Part shown: in pieces, positions 55,720-64,000 of the stretch
How positions within the stretch are numbered: the first letter of the stretch is position 1
Layout: the number at the start of each line of letters is the position of its first letter
NCBI GenBank assembly: GCA_964607245.1
Contig: CAZSIB010000007.1
Span: 1-64,000 of the forward strand
Source of the DNA: CAZLPZ01 sp964607245
Lineage (GTDB): Bacteria; Pseudomonadota; Alphaproteobacteria; Micavibrionales; Micavibrionaceae
Direction: 5' to 3'
Length of the DNA stretch: 64,000 nucleotides
The notes under the pieces: model-generated
What the model saw: the letters and a program-made list of their open reading frames with translations, nothing else
What the model was told of the DNA's origin: nothing
Databases searched by the model: none
Translations under genes and position numbers: made by a program

Positions 55720-57228
55720 TCATTGGAACGCGACTTCGTTAAAGCTGCGTAATTTGCGGCTGTGCAGTTTTTCTGAGCCTGTTTCGCGCAGAAGCGTCAT
55801 GGCCAATAACCCAATCTGAAGGTGTTGCTCGACCCGTTCGCGGTAAAATTTATCCGCCATGCCCGGAAGTTTGAGTTGCCCGTGCAAGGGCTTGTCCGAC
55901 ACGCAGAGCAATGTCCCATACGGCACACGGTACCGAAACCCGTTTGCGGCAACGGTTCCTGATTCCATGTCAAGGGCAATCGCCCGGCTTTGGCTGAGGC
56001 GCGTGTTCTGACGGCTCGCGGGTCTCAGTTCCCAATTTCGGTCATCTACCGTTGCTACCGTTCCCGTGCGCATGATCTTTTTCAAATCATAGCCTTGCTG
56101 TCCGGTGACTTCAGCCACAGCCTTTTCAAGCGCCTGTTGTACTTCAGAAAGTGCCGGAATGGGGATCGAAGGATGAAGATCGCGGTAGAGCACGTTATCT
56201 TCCCGCAAATACCCGTGGGCCAGAACGTAATCGCCTAAATTCTGCGAATTCCGAAGACCCGCGCAATGCCCCATCATCAGCCAGGCATGGGGGCGTAAGA
56301 CCGCGATGTGATCAGTAATCGTTTTAGCGTTCGAGGGCCCGACACCAATATTGATCATCGTAATGCCCGAATGATCCGCGCGTTTCAGGTGATAGGCCGG
56401 CATTTGCGGCAAGCGCTTGATATCCTGCCCGTCCTCGTCGTGTGCACCGCCCGTGAGTTCCAGGTTTTTGTTGATGGTAATTTTATTACCCGGCTCGACA
56501 AAGGCGGTATAGGCCATGCGGTCATGCCGGGTCTTTTCATCACCCGACCGCGTCATGATTTCATTTGCGATCCGGCAAAATTCATCAATATAAAATTGAT
56601 AGTTCGTGAAGATCACGAAATTTTGAAAATGCCCGGCACTGGTCCCGGTGTAATGCCGCAGGCGCATGAGGGATAAATCCACACGCTGGGCGGTGAAGAG
56701 CGATAACGGCGCGGGTTCCCCTTCTGCAACTTCAAACGTGCCGTTCGCGACATCATCTTCCATCAAGGTCATGTCGGGAATATCAAAGAGATACGGCACT
56801 TGTTTCAGTTGTTCTTCGGTTAAATCCGCCTCAAGGACGAAATCTTCGCCCAAGGCAAAATGAATCGGGATTGGCGTTTCCGACACGCCCACCTCAATCG
56901 CTGTACCGTGGTTGCGGATTAAATGATCGATCTGGTTCAGGTAATACGTTCCAAAGACATCGGGACGCGTGACAGTTGATTCATACACACCCGCGCGCGG
57001 CACGAACCCATAGGACAATCGCGTATCGGTACGCGCCGCATTGGGGGTATCTAAACGGATATAGGGATAGCACGCACTGACCTTGGACAGCGGGGCCTTG
57101 CCCATCGCAAAAAGTTTAAATTGCTCCCGTAAATGGGCGATATGCGCGTCATAAATCTCACGAATCGATTCGAGGGCTTTTTGAGGATCTTTAAACCGCT
57201 GACCGCGGCGCGACATGGATTTGAACAT
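55720..57228 (-). CDS. amn: AMP nucleosidase
   Basis: Amn hydrolyses AMP to adenine and ribose 5-phosphate and so controls adenylate pools. The protein of about 502 residues has an N-terminal regulatory domain and a C-terminal nucleoside-phosphorylase-like domain (MINIGVGPSNAKTITDH, MMGHCAGLRNSQ, ALDMESGTVAANG). The start is uncertain: 57267, 57228 or 57216. A TATAAT on the minus strand at 57297–57292 would allow the longest form. It is convergent with the FliL-like gene. Confidence 0.94.
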   Translation of the reverse strand: MFKSMSRRGQRFKDPQKALESIREIYDAHIAHLREQFKLFAMGKAPLSKVSACYPYIRLDTPNAARTDTRLSYGFVPRAGVYESTVTRPDVFGTYYLNQIDHLIRNHGTAIEVGVSETPIPIHFALGEDFVLEADLTEEQLKQVPYLFDIPDMTLMEDDVANGTFEVAEGEPAPLSLFTAQRVDLSLMRLRHYTGTSAGHFQNFVIFTNYQFYIDEFCRIANEIMTRSGDEKTRHDRMAYTAFVEPGNKITINKNLELTGGAHDEDGQDIKRLPQMPAYHLKRADHSGITMINIGVGPSNAKTITDHIAVLRPHAWLMMGHCAGLRNSQNLGDYVLAHGYLREDNVLYRDLHPSIPIPALSEVQQALEKAVAEVTGQQGYDLKKIMRTGTVATVDDRNWELRPASRQNTRLSQSRAIALDMESGTVAANGFRYRVPYGTLLCVSDKPLHGQLKLPGMADKFYRERVEQHLQIGLLAMTLLRETGSEKLHSRKLRSFNEVAFQ

Positions 57229-57299
57229 AAAGGGAAAAATCTCTTCAAAATAGAATACATAAATCATTCCGCGTGGGCGGGTCGTCGTGCCATTATATC

Positions 57300-57413
57300 G
57301 TGAAAAAAATTAAGAAATCGAGAGATAAGAAAAAGATGCGCCAATACGGCGACGTCGAAATTCCCAAAACCGCCTTCATCGCCGCCCTCCGTAGGGGGGA
57401 TGAGGGAAAGTAA
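57300..57413 (+). CDS. Small open frame, possible remnant
   Basis: A GTG-initiated 37-codon frame encodes a lysine-rich start and then MRQYGDVEIPKTAFIAALRR. No ribosome site is clear. It could be a small gene or the fragment of a lost one. It is included because it fills the gap between amn and the next promoter. Confidence 0.2.
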   Translation: MKKIKKSRDKKKMRQYGDVEIPKTAFIAALRRGDEGK

Positions 57414-57421
57414 TTAATCTA

Positions 57422-57450
57422 TTGACATATATACAAATCTTCTGTAGAGT
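57422..57450 (+). promoter_or_regulatory. Strong sigma-70 promoter
   Basis: TTGACA, 17 bases, TAGAGT. It lies 27 bases upstream of the start of the orphan gene at 57477. Confidence 0.6.
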
Positions 57451-57476
57451 CCGCAAATCTTGTACAGGAGATGATC

Positions 57477-58367
57477 ATGCCAACGCCCAACCCGGATTAC
57501 GATCCGAAAGCAATTGAATTTCAGACTGCTCATGCCGAAGCATTGGAGCGCTTAGAGGAATTAAGAGAAAAAATAGACTCAGATGATTTCTTCCCCGAAG
57601 ATGCTGCCGAACTAGCAATTCTAGCAGCAAAAACAGAAGCTAACGAGAAAGCATTCCATAGGACCTTCTATACTATGCACCCAACGATCCAAGGTTATGC
57701 TGAATGGCTGTTTGGCCTGATGACATCGCGGCAACAAGGATTCCCGATTGATCCAAAAGATATCGATGTAGAACGACTTAAAACTCGAGAAGATGTAACC
57801 AGATTATACGACCTTTTCAACGAAACGGCAAAAACTTTCCGGTCCTATGGCGCAAACCAACTTCCGATCGGACAACCGGAAGGATTGAATGCGTTTGAGG
57901 ATGAAAGAAGATTGTCGTCCTTACGTCTCTACATCCCACTCATGACGCCCATTGGTACTTCCGTAACAGAAATGCCAACACTAATCGACGATATCGATAA
58001 TCGTCGGCATGTTGCGTTTGTTTATGAACCCCAAGAGAGCAGAAGCGTTGTTAATGGTATCGAAGATATCGCAACCGCCTTTTATTGGGATGATCAGAAG
58101 GGCGAAGAAAAACATCATCGTACGTCCTTGCCGCCTGCGAATTACAGTTTTTATATTTATATTCCTCCACAGTATACGGAGGAATCTTTTATGAAAGTAC
58201 CGATGTCGTTTTTAAGAAACGAATTTTGTCGACCTGCTTTCGAACACTATAAATCCGTGCCAAAAGTCTTTACAGGAAAAGCACGCGCAACGATGCAGGA
58301 GAAAATCGATCATCTTCGGTTTTTCTGCAGGAAGAAACCAGATGCGCCGAATCTATCTGGTGGTTAA
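57477..58367 (+). CDS. AT-rich orphan gene of unknown function
   Basis: The 296-residue protein is acidic at the start, with a helical N-terminal half (AHAEALERLEELREKI) and a mixed C-terminal half. It has no signal peptide and no recognised family. Codons such as TTA, CTA and AGA are more frequent than in flanking genes, which suggests foreign origin. AGGAG lies six bases before the ATG at 57477; the ATG at 57471 is too close. Its stop directly abuts the convergent sucA stop (TAA-TCA), with no gap. The gene near the window end may be related. Confidence 0.75.
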   Translation: MPTPNPDYDPKAIEFQTAHAEALERLEELREKIDSDDFFPEDAAELAILAAKTEANEKAFHRTFYTMHPTIQGYAEWLFGLMTSRQQGFPIDPKDIDVERLKTREDVTRLYDLFNETAKTFRSYGANQLPIGQPEGLNAFEDERRLSSLRLYIPLMTPIGTSVTEMPTLIDDIDNRRHVAFVYEPQESRSVVNGIEDIATAFYWDDQKGEEKHHRTSLPPANYSFYIYIPPQYTEESFMKVPMSFLRNEFCRPAFEHYKSVPKVFTGKARATMQEKIDHLRFFCRKKPDAPNLSGG

Positions 58368-61274
58368 TCACACCCTCAACGCCTCATCGACGAGCCCGGC
58401 TTGTTCGGCCTGATGACGTTTCATCAAACCTGTCGCGGGCGACGCCGCCGCAATACGCCCGATATAGCGCGGGCGCGGGCAAGCACGGTGACCAATGTCT
58501 TTCAAGATATCTTCTAAATACGGCTCGATAAACGACCACGCGCCCATGTTTTTCGGCTCTTCCTGAACCCAGGCGATATCGGCGTTCGGATAGGCACGGA
58601 GCATATCGGCAAGGGTACGCGCCGGGAAGGGATAAAACTGTTCGAGCCGCAGGATGACAACATCTTTGATCCCGCGTTTTTCACGTTCTTCAAACAGATC
58701 GTAATAGACCTTGCCGGAACAGAGGATCACACGCCGTGCGGCCCCGCGCGCATTCATGACATCGGTGTTATCGTCATTCAAAATGCGGTGGAAACTGGAC
58801 CCGGGGCCCATATCGGCAAGTTTAGAGACGGCGAGTTTATGCCGCAGCAACGATTTCGGCGTCATCACCACCAAGGGTTTGCGGAAGTCGCGGTGGATTT
58901 GACGGCGAAGGGCATGGAAATAATTCGCCGGTGTCGTGATATTACAGACCTGCCAATTATCTTCGGCTGAAAGTTGAAGGAAACGTTCCAAACGTGCCGA
59001 GGAATGTTCCGGCCCCTGGCCTTCAAACCCATGGGGCAGCAACAGCACGAGCCCCGACATGCGGAGCCACTTCGTTTCACCCGACGAAATAAATTGATCA
59101 ATAATCACCTGGGCACCGTTTGCAAAATCGCCAAACTGCGCTTCCCAAATGGTCAGTGTGCGGGGGTCAGCAAGGGAATAACCGTATTCAAACCCCAGCA
59201 CAGCGGCCTCGGATAACGGGCTGTCATAGGCTTCAAATGCGGGTTGCCCCTCTTTGATATGTTGTAACGGAATGTATTTTTCTTCTGTTGTTTGGTCATA
59301 CATGATCGCGTGACGATGCGAGAATGTGCCGCGCCCCACGTCTTGCCCAGAGAGGCGCACCGGATAGCCTTCATCCAGCAAGGTGGCATAGGCCAGATTT
59401 TCTGCCGTGCCCCAATCGAGGCCTGTGCCGCTCTCAAACATTTTTTGTTTGGCTTCAAGTTGCCGGGCGATTTTTGGATTGATATCAAACCCATTTGGCA
59501 TGGTATAAAGGACGCGCCCCAAACGTTGCAACGTATCGGTCGCGACGTCTGTTTTTCCTCGACGGTCATCCATGGCGGCGGTTTTAAGCCCACTCCACGC
59601 GCCTTCCAAGAAGTCGGCCTTGTTCGGTTTGTATGATTTTGCGGCATCATAGGCGGAATCAAGGCGCGCGAAAAATTCTTTCATCATGGCATCGGGTTCA
59701 TCCGAGGTGATGACTTTTTCGGCAATCAAACGTTCGGCATACTGCGCCCGCGTCGATTCCAGATGCGCGATTTTTTTATACATCAAGGGTTGGGTAAAGG
59801 CGGGTTCATCCCCTTCGTTGTGGCCATAGCGGCGATAGCACACGAGATCAATAACAACGTCTTTCTTAAATTCCTGGCGGAATTCGGTGGCAATCCGCGC
59901 GACATGGACCACTGCCTCTGGATCATCCCCGTTCACGTGGAAAATGGGTGCGGCCAGCATTTTTGCAACATCCGTGGGATAGGGGCCCGATCGGCTGTAT
60001 TGAGGCATCGTCGTAAAGCCGATCTGGTTGTTGATCACGATGTGGATCGTTCCGCCCACGGCATAGCCGCGGATCTCGGAAATCATCAACGTTTCGGCAA
60101 CCAAACCTTGTCCGGCAAAGGCCGCATCTCCATGAAACAATAATGGCAGGACCTGAATTTGTTCATCATCTTCGCGCTGCTGCTGTTTTGCACGGACCTT
60201 GCCGATGACAACTGGATTCACAACTTCAAGGTGTGATGGGTTCGCCGTTAACGACAAATGAACCGTGTGCCCATCAAAGTCACGGTCGCTCGAGGCGCCC
60301 ATGTGATATTTCACATCGCCCGATCCCTGAACATCTTCGGGGTTTGCCGAATTTCCCTGAAACTCAGAAAAGAGGGCTGTAAAAGATTTCCCAAGAACGT
60401 TCGTCAAGACGTTCAAGCGGCCCCGGTGCGCCATGCCAATCACAATTTCGCGGACGCCCAATTGCCCGCCGCGCTTCATAATCTGGTCAATCGCGGGGAT
60501 CAACGCTTCGCCGCCATCCAACCCAAAACGTTTCGTCCCCACATATTTGGTGTGCAGATATTGTTCAAATCCTTCGGACTCGGTCAGGCGTTGCAAAATC
60601 GCGCGTTTCCCGTTCACGGTGAAATCGGTGTGATTGCGCGGCTCTTCAATGCGTTGCTGAATCCATGATTTTTCCGCCGGGTCCATTAAATGCATAAATT
60701 CGACGCCGATTGTGCCAGAATAAATCTGCCGGCATGCATCAACAATTTGGCGCGGCGTCGCATATTCCATGCCCAAGACACCGCCCACATAAATAGACCG
60801 GTCCATATCGGCCGCAGCAAATCCGTAATGCGCGGGGTCCAGTTCGTCATGGTGACGTCGCTCCATCATCCCCAATGGATCCAGGTTCGATTGAAAATGC
60901 CCCAGTGCGCGGTACGCGCGGATCAACATTAGGGCGCGAATGGAATCCATCGCTGCCGCCTTTAGGGCATCGGTAGAGGGCGGGGTGACGGGGTCATTTG
61001 CCACCGCCTTGCTTTGGTTCTTGGCTGTTTTGACTGCGGCGTCCCCAACTTCGACCCCATAATTTCCCTGGCCTTTGCGGTTGTCTTTGGGTGTCCAACT
61101 GGCCCCGTTGAGTTCGGCCAAAAGCGCGCGTTCTGAATCGTTGAGGTCCGCAAAAAAAGACCGCCAACTTGCATCAATCTGATCCGGCGTGGTCAGGTAT
61201 TTTTGATACAATCCTGTGATATAATCGGCGTTCAGTCCGGACAAAAACGTGATATCAAGGCGAGGCTGGGTCAT
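58368..61274 (-). CDS. sucA: 2-oxoglutarate dehydrogenase E1 component
   Basis: The 968-residue thiamine-diphosphate enzyme decarboxylates 2-oxoglutarate in the TCA cycle. It has the N-terminal FLSGLNADYI segment (E2-binding), RGRLNVLTNVLGK, the thiamine-binding HGDAAFAGQG and later GFEGQGPEHSSARLERFLQ. AAAGGA precedes the start. The usual sucB neighbour is absent: an unrelated gene on the other strand begins at the stop. Confidence 0.97.
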   Translation of the reverse strand: MTQPRLDITFLSGLNADYITGLYQKYLTTPDQIDASWRSFFADLNDSERALLAELNGASWTPKDNRKGQGNYGVEVGDAAVKTAKNQSKAVANDPVTPPSTDALKAAAMDSIRALMLIRAYRALGHFQSNLDPLGMMERRHHDELDPAHYGFAAADMDRSIYVGGVLGMEYATPRQIVDACRQIYSGTIGVEFMHLMDPAEKSWIQQRIEEPRNHTDFTVNGKRAILQRLTESEGFEQYLHTKYVGTKRFGLDGGEALIPAIDQIMKRGGQLGVREIVIGMAHRGRLNVLTNVLGKSFTALFSEFQGNSANPEDVQGSGDVKYHMGASSDRDFDGHTVHLSLTANPSHLEVVNPVVIGKVRAKQQQREDDEQIQVLPLLFHGDAAFAGQGLVAETLMISEIRGYAVGGTIHIVINNQIGFTTMPQYSRSGPYPTDVAKMLAAPIFHVNGDDPEAVVHVARIATEFRQEFKKDVVIDLVCYRRYGHNEGDEPAFTQPLMYKKIAHLESTRAQYAERLIAEKVITSDEPDAMMKEFFARLDSAYDAAKSYKPNKADFLEGAWSGLKTAAMDDRRGKTDVATDTLQRLGRVLYTMPNGFDINPKIARQLEAKQKMFESGTGLDWGTAENLAYATLLDEGYPVRLSGQDVGRGTFSHRHAIMYDQTTEEKYIPLQHIKEGQPAFEAYDSPLSEAAVLGFEYGYSLADPRTLTIWEAQFGDFANGAQVIIDQFISSGETKWLRMSGLVLLLPHGFEGQGPEHSSARLERFLQLSAEDNWQVCNITTPANYFHALRRQIHRDFRKPLVVMTPKSLLRHKLAVSKLADMGPGSSFHRILNDDNTDVMNARGAARRVILCSGKVYYDLFEEREKRGIKDVVILRLEQFYPFPARTLADMLRAYPNADIAWVQEEPKNMGAWSFIEPYLEDILKDIGHRACPRPRYIGRIAAASPATGLMKRHQAEQAGLVDEALRV

Positions 61275-61365
61275 TCGAATTTCCTTTAGAAAAAACGCAT
61301 AGAATGGTCAAACATGAGGTCCAGAATACCGCAACCCGGAAGACAGGTAAAGATCAAGTCGCTCT

Positions 61366-62118
61366 TTACGCCGCAAGGCTTTCCAGGATGTCATCGCTGA
61401 TCTGTGCATTGGTCGTAACGACCTGAACATCATCATTATCCTCAAGCGCGTCAATCAAATCCAAAAGGGCCTGAGCTTGGGTCGTGTCGGTCACATCGAT
61501 CTGCATATTGGGGCGCCAAACGAGAGCGGCCTTGTCCGCGTCACCATAGGCACGAAACAACGCATCACGTACGGCCGCGAAATCATCGGGTTTGCAAATA
61601 ATTTCATGCACATCGTCTTGCGATTCAACATTATCCGCACCGGCACCGGCGGCGGCGTCAAACATCGCGTCATCACTGGCCTTTGCGCGGGGATAAACAA
61701 TCAATCCCACCCGGTCGAACAAATACGCAACCGAACCGCTTTCCCCCATATTCCCGCCGCGCTTGTTAAAAATCATGCGCACATCGTTCGCGGTGCGGGT
61801 GCGGTTATCGGTCAGGCAATCGACAATGATCGAAACGCCGCCAGGGCCAAAGCCTTCGTACCGTGTTTCTTCATAAATTGCGGTATCGCCAACCCCCAGC
61901 GCGCTGTCGATTGCCTTTTTAATACGCTCGGACGGCATGTTATTCGCGCGGGCGTCAATCAAAGCGGCGCGCAAACGGGGATTAAAATCTGGATTTCCAC
62001 CCCCAAGCTTGGCGGCCACCATAATTTCGCGCCCCAGCTTTGTAAAAATCTTGGCCCGCTTGGCATCTTGCCGCCCTTTGCGGTGCATAATGTTTTTAAA
62101 TTGCGAATGCCCGGCCAT
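61366..62118 (-). CDS. YebC/PmpR family protein
   Basis: The 250-residue protein starts MAGHSQFKNIMHRKGRQD and contains GGNPDFNPRLRAA and GFGPGGVSIIVDCLTDNR, the markers of this family. Members act as transcription regulators or, as shown for some, as translation factors that relieve ribosome stalling. ruvC, a common neighbour, is not present; sucA lies downstream after 90 bases. Confidence 0.95.
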   Translation of the reverse strand: MAGHSQFKNIMHRKGRQDAKRAKIFTKLGREIMVAAKLGGGNPDFNPRLRAALIDARANNMPSERIKKAIDSALGVGDTAIYEETRYEGFGPGGVSIIVDCLTDNRTRTANDVRMIFNKRGGNMGESGSVAYLFDRVGLIVYPRAKASDDAMFDAAAGAGADNVESQDDVHEIICKPDDFAAVRDALFRAYGDADKAALVWRPNMQIDVTDTTQAQALLDLIDALEDNDDVQVVTTNAQISDDILESLAA

Positions 62119-62172
62119 GTGCCTTGCTCCTTCTTTTCTGTCGATTGAACGACTCGCGCGTCCCCGTGGGGG

Positions 62173-62721
62173 TCAAGCAGCGGAGTCAAGGATCGATGAA
62201 CGAAGTCCCATGGCTGCCGCCATTTGTTTTAACGCGCGGTATTCAATCACCGAAATGCGTTCATCCGGTGTTGCCGTTCTGATCCCACCCATCAAAATAC
62301 CAATCAAGCGTTTGAAGGGTGAGGTTTTGCGCACATTCTCCACTTCGCTAAAAGCCATCGCAACCGCAAGGCCGATATCCAGCAGATTATGCTTGAACGT
62401 GTTCAAGTCGCGATCCGATATCCGATCTTTTAACAACCGCGCCGCACGCCCGCATTCATCAGGCACGGCGTCCAATTTGTCAAGCCAATGTGACCATTCG
62501 GCGCGCGCGGCAACCGTTTTTTCCATGAGCCGCTGCACAAATTCTGATTTTAAATAATCTTCGGCATAGGCCGTCACCATCGTATTGATCGCGGTGCGTT
62601 CGGATTCGGCCGCATCATCGCCGCCGGTGGCATCCACTTGGGAAATCCAAAACCCCACCCGCACCGGCAACCGGACGAGCAAGGCCAACTCTTTGGCCGG
62701 AATATCATCAAATAATGCCAT
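62173..62721 (-). CDS. Hypothetical protein, tandem paralogue
   Basis: The 182-residue, mostly helical protein shares with the adjacent gene the pattern LPxRVGxWxS, GGDxAxE, VPxEC…RLL and LLxIxxAVAxAFxE, nearly without gaps. It has no signal peptide. The C-terminal part differs between the two. Function unknown. Confidence 0.75.
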   Translation of the reverse strand: MALFDDIPAKELALLVRLPVRVGFWISQVDATGGDDAAESERTAINTMVTAYAEDYLKSEFVQRLMEKTVAARAEWSHWLDKLDAVPDECGRAARLLKDRISDRDLNTFKHNLLDIGLAVAMAFSEVENVRKTSPFKRLIGILMGGIRTATPDERISVIEYRALKQMAAAMGLRSSILDSAA

Positions 62722-62785
62722 ACGCGGAAGCCCTTAAAAGGATAACATACAGAGGGACACGTTTTCGAATCCCGTCCTGCTTATT

Positions 62786-63346
62786 CTAATCGATCCGGGC
62801 ATCGGCGGCCAGTCCCAGATGGTCGGCAAGTTCAAGTAACGCCCCGGCCTCAAGGCCCGAGACACGTTCAATCAAATCTGGGCCGGGTTTTGATTTGGAT
62901 AAAATCTCGGTGACAGCGGCAGGGACGGCCCCCATATTCGACCGGATCAAGTTAATTCCGTCATGCGCCTCGCCAAAGGCGCGGGCGACAGCAACCGCAA
63001 TTTGCAATAAAGACGCCCTTAATTGATCCACATCTTCGGGGGGGATCAGACGGGTCAGCAAGCGTACACTGCGGCGACATTCACTCGGCACCTGGTCCAA
63101 ATCACGCGACCAGGCGGGCCAATCATCCCGGCGCGCGATGGTCTGGCGGCAAATATACCCTGCAAATTCCTGGGGATTGGCCCGGGCAATAAATTCGATC
63201 ATCCCAATCATGGCCGCAACTTCGGCCTCATCCGCCACGTCGCCACCTTGGGGTTCAAGCGCGGACATCCATAATCCCACGCGGTAGGGCAGCGCGTGGA
63301 TCATGCCCTTTTCGTCCTCGCTTAAACGGTCAAAGTTTTCAATCAT
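62786..63346 (-). CDS. Hypothetical protein, tandem paralogue
   Basis: The 186-residue protein is the upstream member of the pair. Its block LPYRVGLWMSALEPQGGD aligns with LPVRVGFWISQVDATGGD in the downstream member. GGAGG lies four bases before the ATG at 63346; the ATG at 63349 is too close. The two genes are 64 bases apart and likely one operon. Confidence 0.75.
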   Translation of the reverse strand: MIENFDRLSEDEKGMIHALPYRVGLWMSALEPQGGDVADEAEVAAMIGMIEFIARANPQEFAGYICRQTIARRDDWPAWSRDLDQVPSECRRSVRLLTRLIPPEDVDQLRASLLQIAVAVARAFGEAHDGINLIRSNMGAVPAAVTEILSKSKPGPDLIERVSGLEAGALLELADHLGLAADARID

Positions 63347-63435
63347 CATGCCTCCAGTTTAGGGAAAAATGATAAATAAACCGTAAGCTGTTGATTTACA
63401 TAAATATTTTTTCAGTAATCCAAGCACCTATTTTA

Positions 63436-63466
63436 TTGACAGAAAACCTAATTTATTCCATATTAT
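63436..63466 (+). promoter_or_regulatory. Probable sigma-70 promoter
   Basis: A perfect TTGACA is followed by CATATT at 17 bases or TATTAT at 19. It lies about 40 bases upstream of the gene starting at 63506 and resembles the promoter at 57422. Confidence 0.45.
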
Positions 63467-63505
63467 CGCCCACGCCAGAACTTAAATTTGAAACAGGAGG
63501 ACATC

Positions 63506-64000
63506 ATGTCTCAAGATAACCCCACGGAACCCTTATCTCCAGCAGAGGCGCACGCAAAAGACCATCTCACGTCATTGATTGAGCGCCTAAAAGAGGTTGA
63601 TCAGCGAGGTCTAGATGATGAAGAAAAAATAAAACGTATTCAACGTATTAGAACTTTTGTTGAACGGCATGATTTCCTCTATCCTCAGGCAATCAAAGGT
63701 TTTATCAGGTTAATGAAGAATGCGCAAAAGATCGGATACTGGGGATATGCAGATGAGTATGCCGATGACGTTGCGGCTTTTGCAAGAAAGAATCCTGCCG
63801 CCGCGCCGCTGGGTATGACAGCTCTAATCTCATTCATGCGTGCTAGTCAGAAAAGGGAATTTTTTGGCTATATGAATTACCGAGTTCAAGACATACGCGA
63901 CCTGGCCGCCAAGCAACCGGGTGCCGTTCACCAAGTTTTACAAGACAAAGGCATCGGAATAACTGTCGTTACACCTGATAAAAACGGCGACGGTTTCCAA
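63506..64000 (+). CDS. AT-rich hypothetical gene, truncated by the window end
   Basis: An open frame of 165 codons starts MSQDNPTEPLSPAEAHAKD after AGGAGG and runs off the window without a stop. The product is helical and charged at first. Shared features with the protein at 57477 are AHA followed by a leucine-spaced helix, then H..F..P..I.GF..LM…Q..G. Codons AGA, AGG, ATA and CTA are frequent, unlike its neighbours. I know no family. Confidence 0.7.
   Translation, partial: MSQDNPTEPLSPAEAHAKDHLTSLIERLKEVDQRGLDDEEKIKRIQRIRTFVERHDFLYPQAIKGFIRLMKNAQKIGYWGYADEYADDVAAFARKNPAAAPLGMTALISFMRASQKREFFGYMNYRVQDIRDLAAKQPGAVHQVLQDKGIGITVVTPDKNGDGFQ

Noticed and set aside
61477..62148. 223-codon plus-strand frame antisense to the YebC gene
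   Set aside because: The YebC frame has an exact family signature; the antisense frame has none.

Overview
The window looks like chromosomal DNA of a free-living alphaproteobacterium. I base this on the order ribF–ileS–lspA–BamF-type (DUF3035) lipoprotein–paired M16 peptidases, the RNase E with a large insertion in its S1 domain, a COX15-type heme A synthase, a YumC-type ferredoxin reductase and AMP nucleosidase. A FliL-like protein suggests a flagellum. A Micavibrio- or Rhodospirillales-like host is possible, but this is inference and the species is not identified. I see no rRNA, tRNA, insertion sequence, prophage or CRISPR array.

Layout. 1–16.8 kb: a Tat-exported M15-type peptidase, pnp, rpsU, ald, rne with a very long leader, a lone glycosyltransferase, ctaA, a ferredoxin reductase/ferredoxin pair, a soluble hybrid histidine kinase and an aspartate-semialdehyde dehydrogenase homologue with an altered active site. 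16.8–30.6 kb: mostly minus strand, with a pentapeptide-repeat protein, pgi, two coupled M16 peptidases, a tiny lysine-rich histone-like protein on the plus strand, the BamF-type lipoprotein, lspA, ileS, ribF, ppx, a D,D-carboxypeptidase and rpmG. 30.8–48.8 kb: a large exopolysaccharide locus. 48.8–64 kb: a DUF502 membrane protein, recG, sdhE, gltA, a small plus-strand operon of unknown genes, a FliL-like gene, amn, an AT-rich orphan gene, sucA, a YebC regulator, two tandem unknown paralogues and a second AT-rich gene cut by the window end.

The exopolysaccharide locus is laid out like a succinoglycan (exo) cluster. galU and galE supply UDP-sugars, an ExoY-like transferase starts the repeat unit on the lipid carrier, and at least six glycosyltransferases extend it. 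A pyruvyl transferase decorates it, a Wzx-type flippase and a Wzy/ExoQ-type polymerase export and polymerise it, and a Wzz-type co-polymerase and an outer-membrane export lipoprotein complete the machine. A secreted GH16 glycanase could trim the product. Most of these genes overlap by ATGA or TAATG, so they are probably translated as coupled units. The usual tyrosine-kinase partner of the co-polymerase is a separate protein that has lost its P-loop lysine.

The most unusual items are: a probable structured RNA with a near-consensus promoter divergent from rne; a secreted protein made of two modules with identical four-cysteine spacing, coupled to the export lipoprotein gene; two separate pairs of tandem paralogues of unknown family; two AT-rich genes with strong promoters that may be distant relatives; and three enzymes or homologues (Asd-like, IleS zinc finger, BY-kinase-like) that have lost signature residues.
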